From NCBI GenBank assembly GCA_963576565.1, contig OY755042.1:7898372-7962371 (forward strand): a DNA stretch of 64,000 nucleotides, read 5' to 3'. This DNA is from Aspidapion aeneum (lineage: Eukaryota; Arthropoda; Insecta; Coleoptera; Brentidae). Positions 63,166 to 64,000 of this stretch are shown piece by piece (position 1 is the stretch's first letter; each line of letters opens with the position of its first letter). Under the pieces are notes generated by a model that saw only the letters and a list, made by a program, of their open reading frames with translations, did no database searches and had not been told where the DNA came from. A program made the translations under genes and the position numbers.

Positions 63166-64000
63166 GGTTTCACAACGTTCTACGTCTTCCGATACCCAAT
63201 CTCCACTCGTTTCTGTTTGCCCATAATTCATCATCTAGGCCTCTTATTCTTATTTCACTGTCTATTCCTTCTCTCCAGCTTCTCCTTGGCCGTCCTCGAT
63301 TTCTTCGGCCAGTTGGTTTCCATTGTAGTATTTGTTTAGGTAATCTTTCATCATTCATTCTTTGTACATGTCCGTACCACACCAGTTGTTTTGTTCTTAT
63401 ATCATCCACTAAAGTACGTTCACCCACTGTCATAATTTCTCTTATTCTTTGATTTGTAACTCTTTCTCTTTTTGATTTCCCTGCTGCTTTTCTCCAATAG
63501 TCCATCTCCGTAGCGGAAAGCATTTTTTCTCTTCTATCCTTGATTGGCCATACTTCTGAGCCGTATGTAATAATACTTTTTATAATGGTGTTATATATAA
63601 GCTTTTTGTTATGTTTTGATATACTTTGGTCCCAAATTATTCCATTTAATAAAGTTATTGCTTTTCTTCCTTGTACGTTTCGATCTTTTATAGCTTTGTC
63701 TAGTGTTCCGTCAGCTGTAATTTTTAGATTTGTATTTATACTCATCACAGGAGTGAATTCGCTGCCCGGTATTTAAGATTAGATCCTGTTTCATTCCACC
63801 GATACACATATACTCTGTCTTATTGAGATTAACCTCTAGTCCCCACTTATTGTACTCTTCTATTAGTTTTCGTGTCATATATTCGAGGTCGTCATAATCC
63901 TGAGCCACTACTATCTGATCATCGGCGAAACATAAAGTATACAAGATGGTTTCGTCCAACGGAATTCCCATGTTTTGGCATTTTCTCTTCCATACTTTAA
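63166..64000 (-). pseudogene. LINE reverse transcriptase end, second copy of the 5931 family
   Basis: Minus-strand frames 63748-63170 and 63971-63711 encode LCFADDQIVVAQDYDDLEYM, KWGLEVNLNKTEYMCIGGMK and, after a small frame break near 63730, the C-terminal WYGHVQRMNDERLPKQILQW. The match to 5931-6577 plus 13847-14145 is very close and extends through the BEL insertion point at about 63800 without interruption. It ends on a short TA run (63148-63160) and is cut by the window edge. Confidence 0.9.

Overview
This window is AT-rich, intron-rich animal DNA, and almost certainly from an insect with a large, repeat-laden genome. A beetle is my guess, with low confidence. Support comes from spliced genes with GT/AG introns of many kilobases and from the mix of mobile elements: BEL/Pao, RTE-like LINEs, Penelope-like elements, a Crypton-type recombinase and many MITEs. 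There is no bacterial gene organisation, no CRISPR array and no viral genome.

Host genes are sparse. (1) The 3' half of ENOSF1 (enolase-superfamily L-fuconate dehydratase) lies on the plus strand in three exons at 5508-5814, 19295-19476 and 26396-26518. Splice phases agree, and a poly(A) signal follows at 26710. (2) A second plus-strand gene starts at 36099 and leaves the window. Its five exons (36099-37023, 41327-41941, 49939-50087, 58268-58455, 62755-62893) join in phase and encode a disordered, acidic protein with a cluster of SUMO-interaction-like motifs and the start of a CUE-like helix. An RNF216/TRIAD3-like ligase is a tentative reading. (3) A small, uncertain two-exon minus-strand gene may lie at 28855-27665.

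Everything else is intron or intergenic space filled with transposons, often nested. From left to right: an inverted-repeat element at 659-2913 holding two MULE-like foldbacks, each with a 9-bp target duplication; a tRNA-derived SINE inside satellite-like monomers; a BEL/Pao retrotransposon (6578-13841, two LTRs identical by eye) inserted in a LINE; a foldback block of ~180-bp monomers (14558-17170) with a hAT MITE and a minisatellite foldback inside; LINEs at 20566 and 22085; a hAT-like element at 24061-25620; several MITEs; a MULE-like element with a solo LTR inside a LINE tail (32725-33695); and a large foldback at 33990-35775.

The introns of the second gene hold: Penelope-like remnants (37700, 48421, 53200); two copies of a TA-flanked element carrying a small shared coding fragment (39148, 42609); an inverted ~41-bp minisatellite (46440-47740); hairpin-ended units with a GACA/GTCT microsatellite resembling Helentron/DINE-type elements (50378-52160, 56499-57970); a broken Crypton-type tyrosine recombinase; a compact gag-only LTR retrotransposon (55230-56163); an ACGTC-rich element (58607-60948); and LINE copies to the window end. 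The recurring theme is inverted repeats at every scale, many with clear target-site duplications, so the order of insertions can be partly reconstructed.
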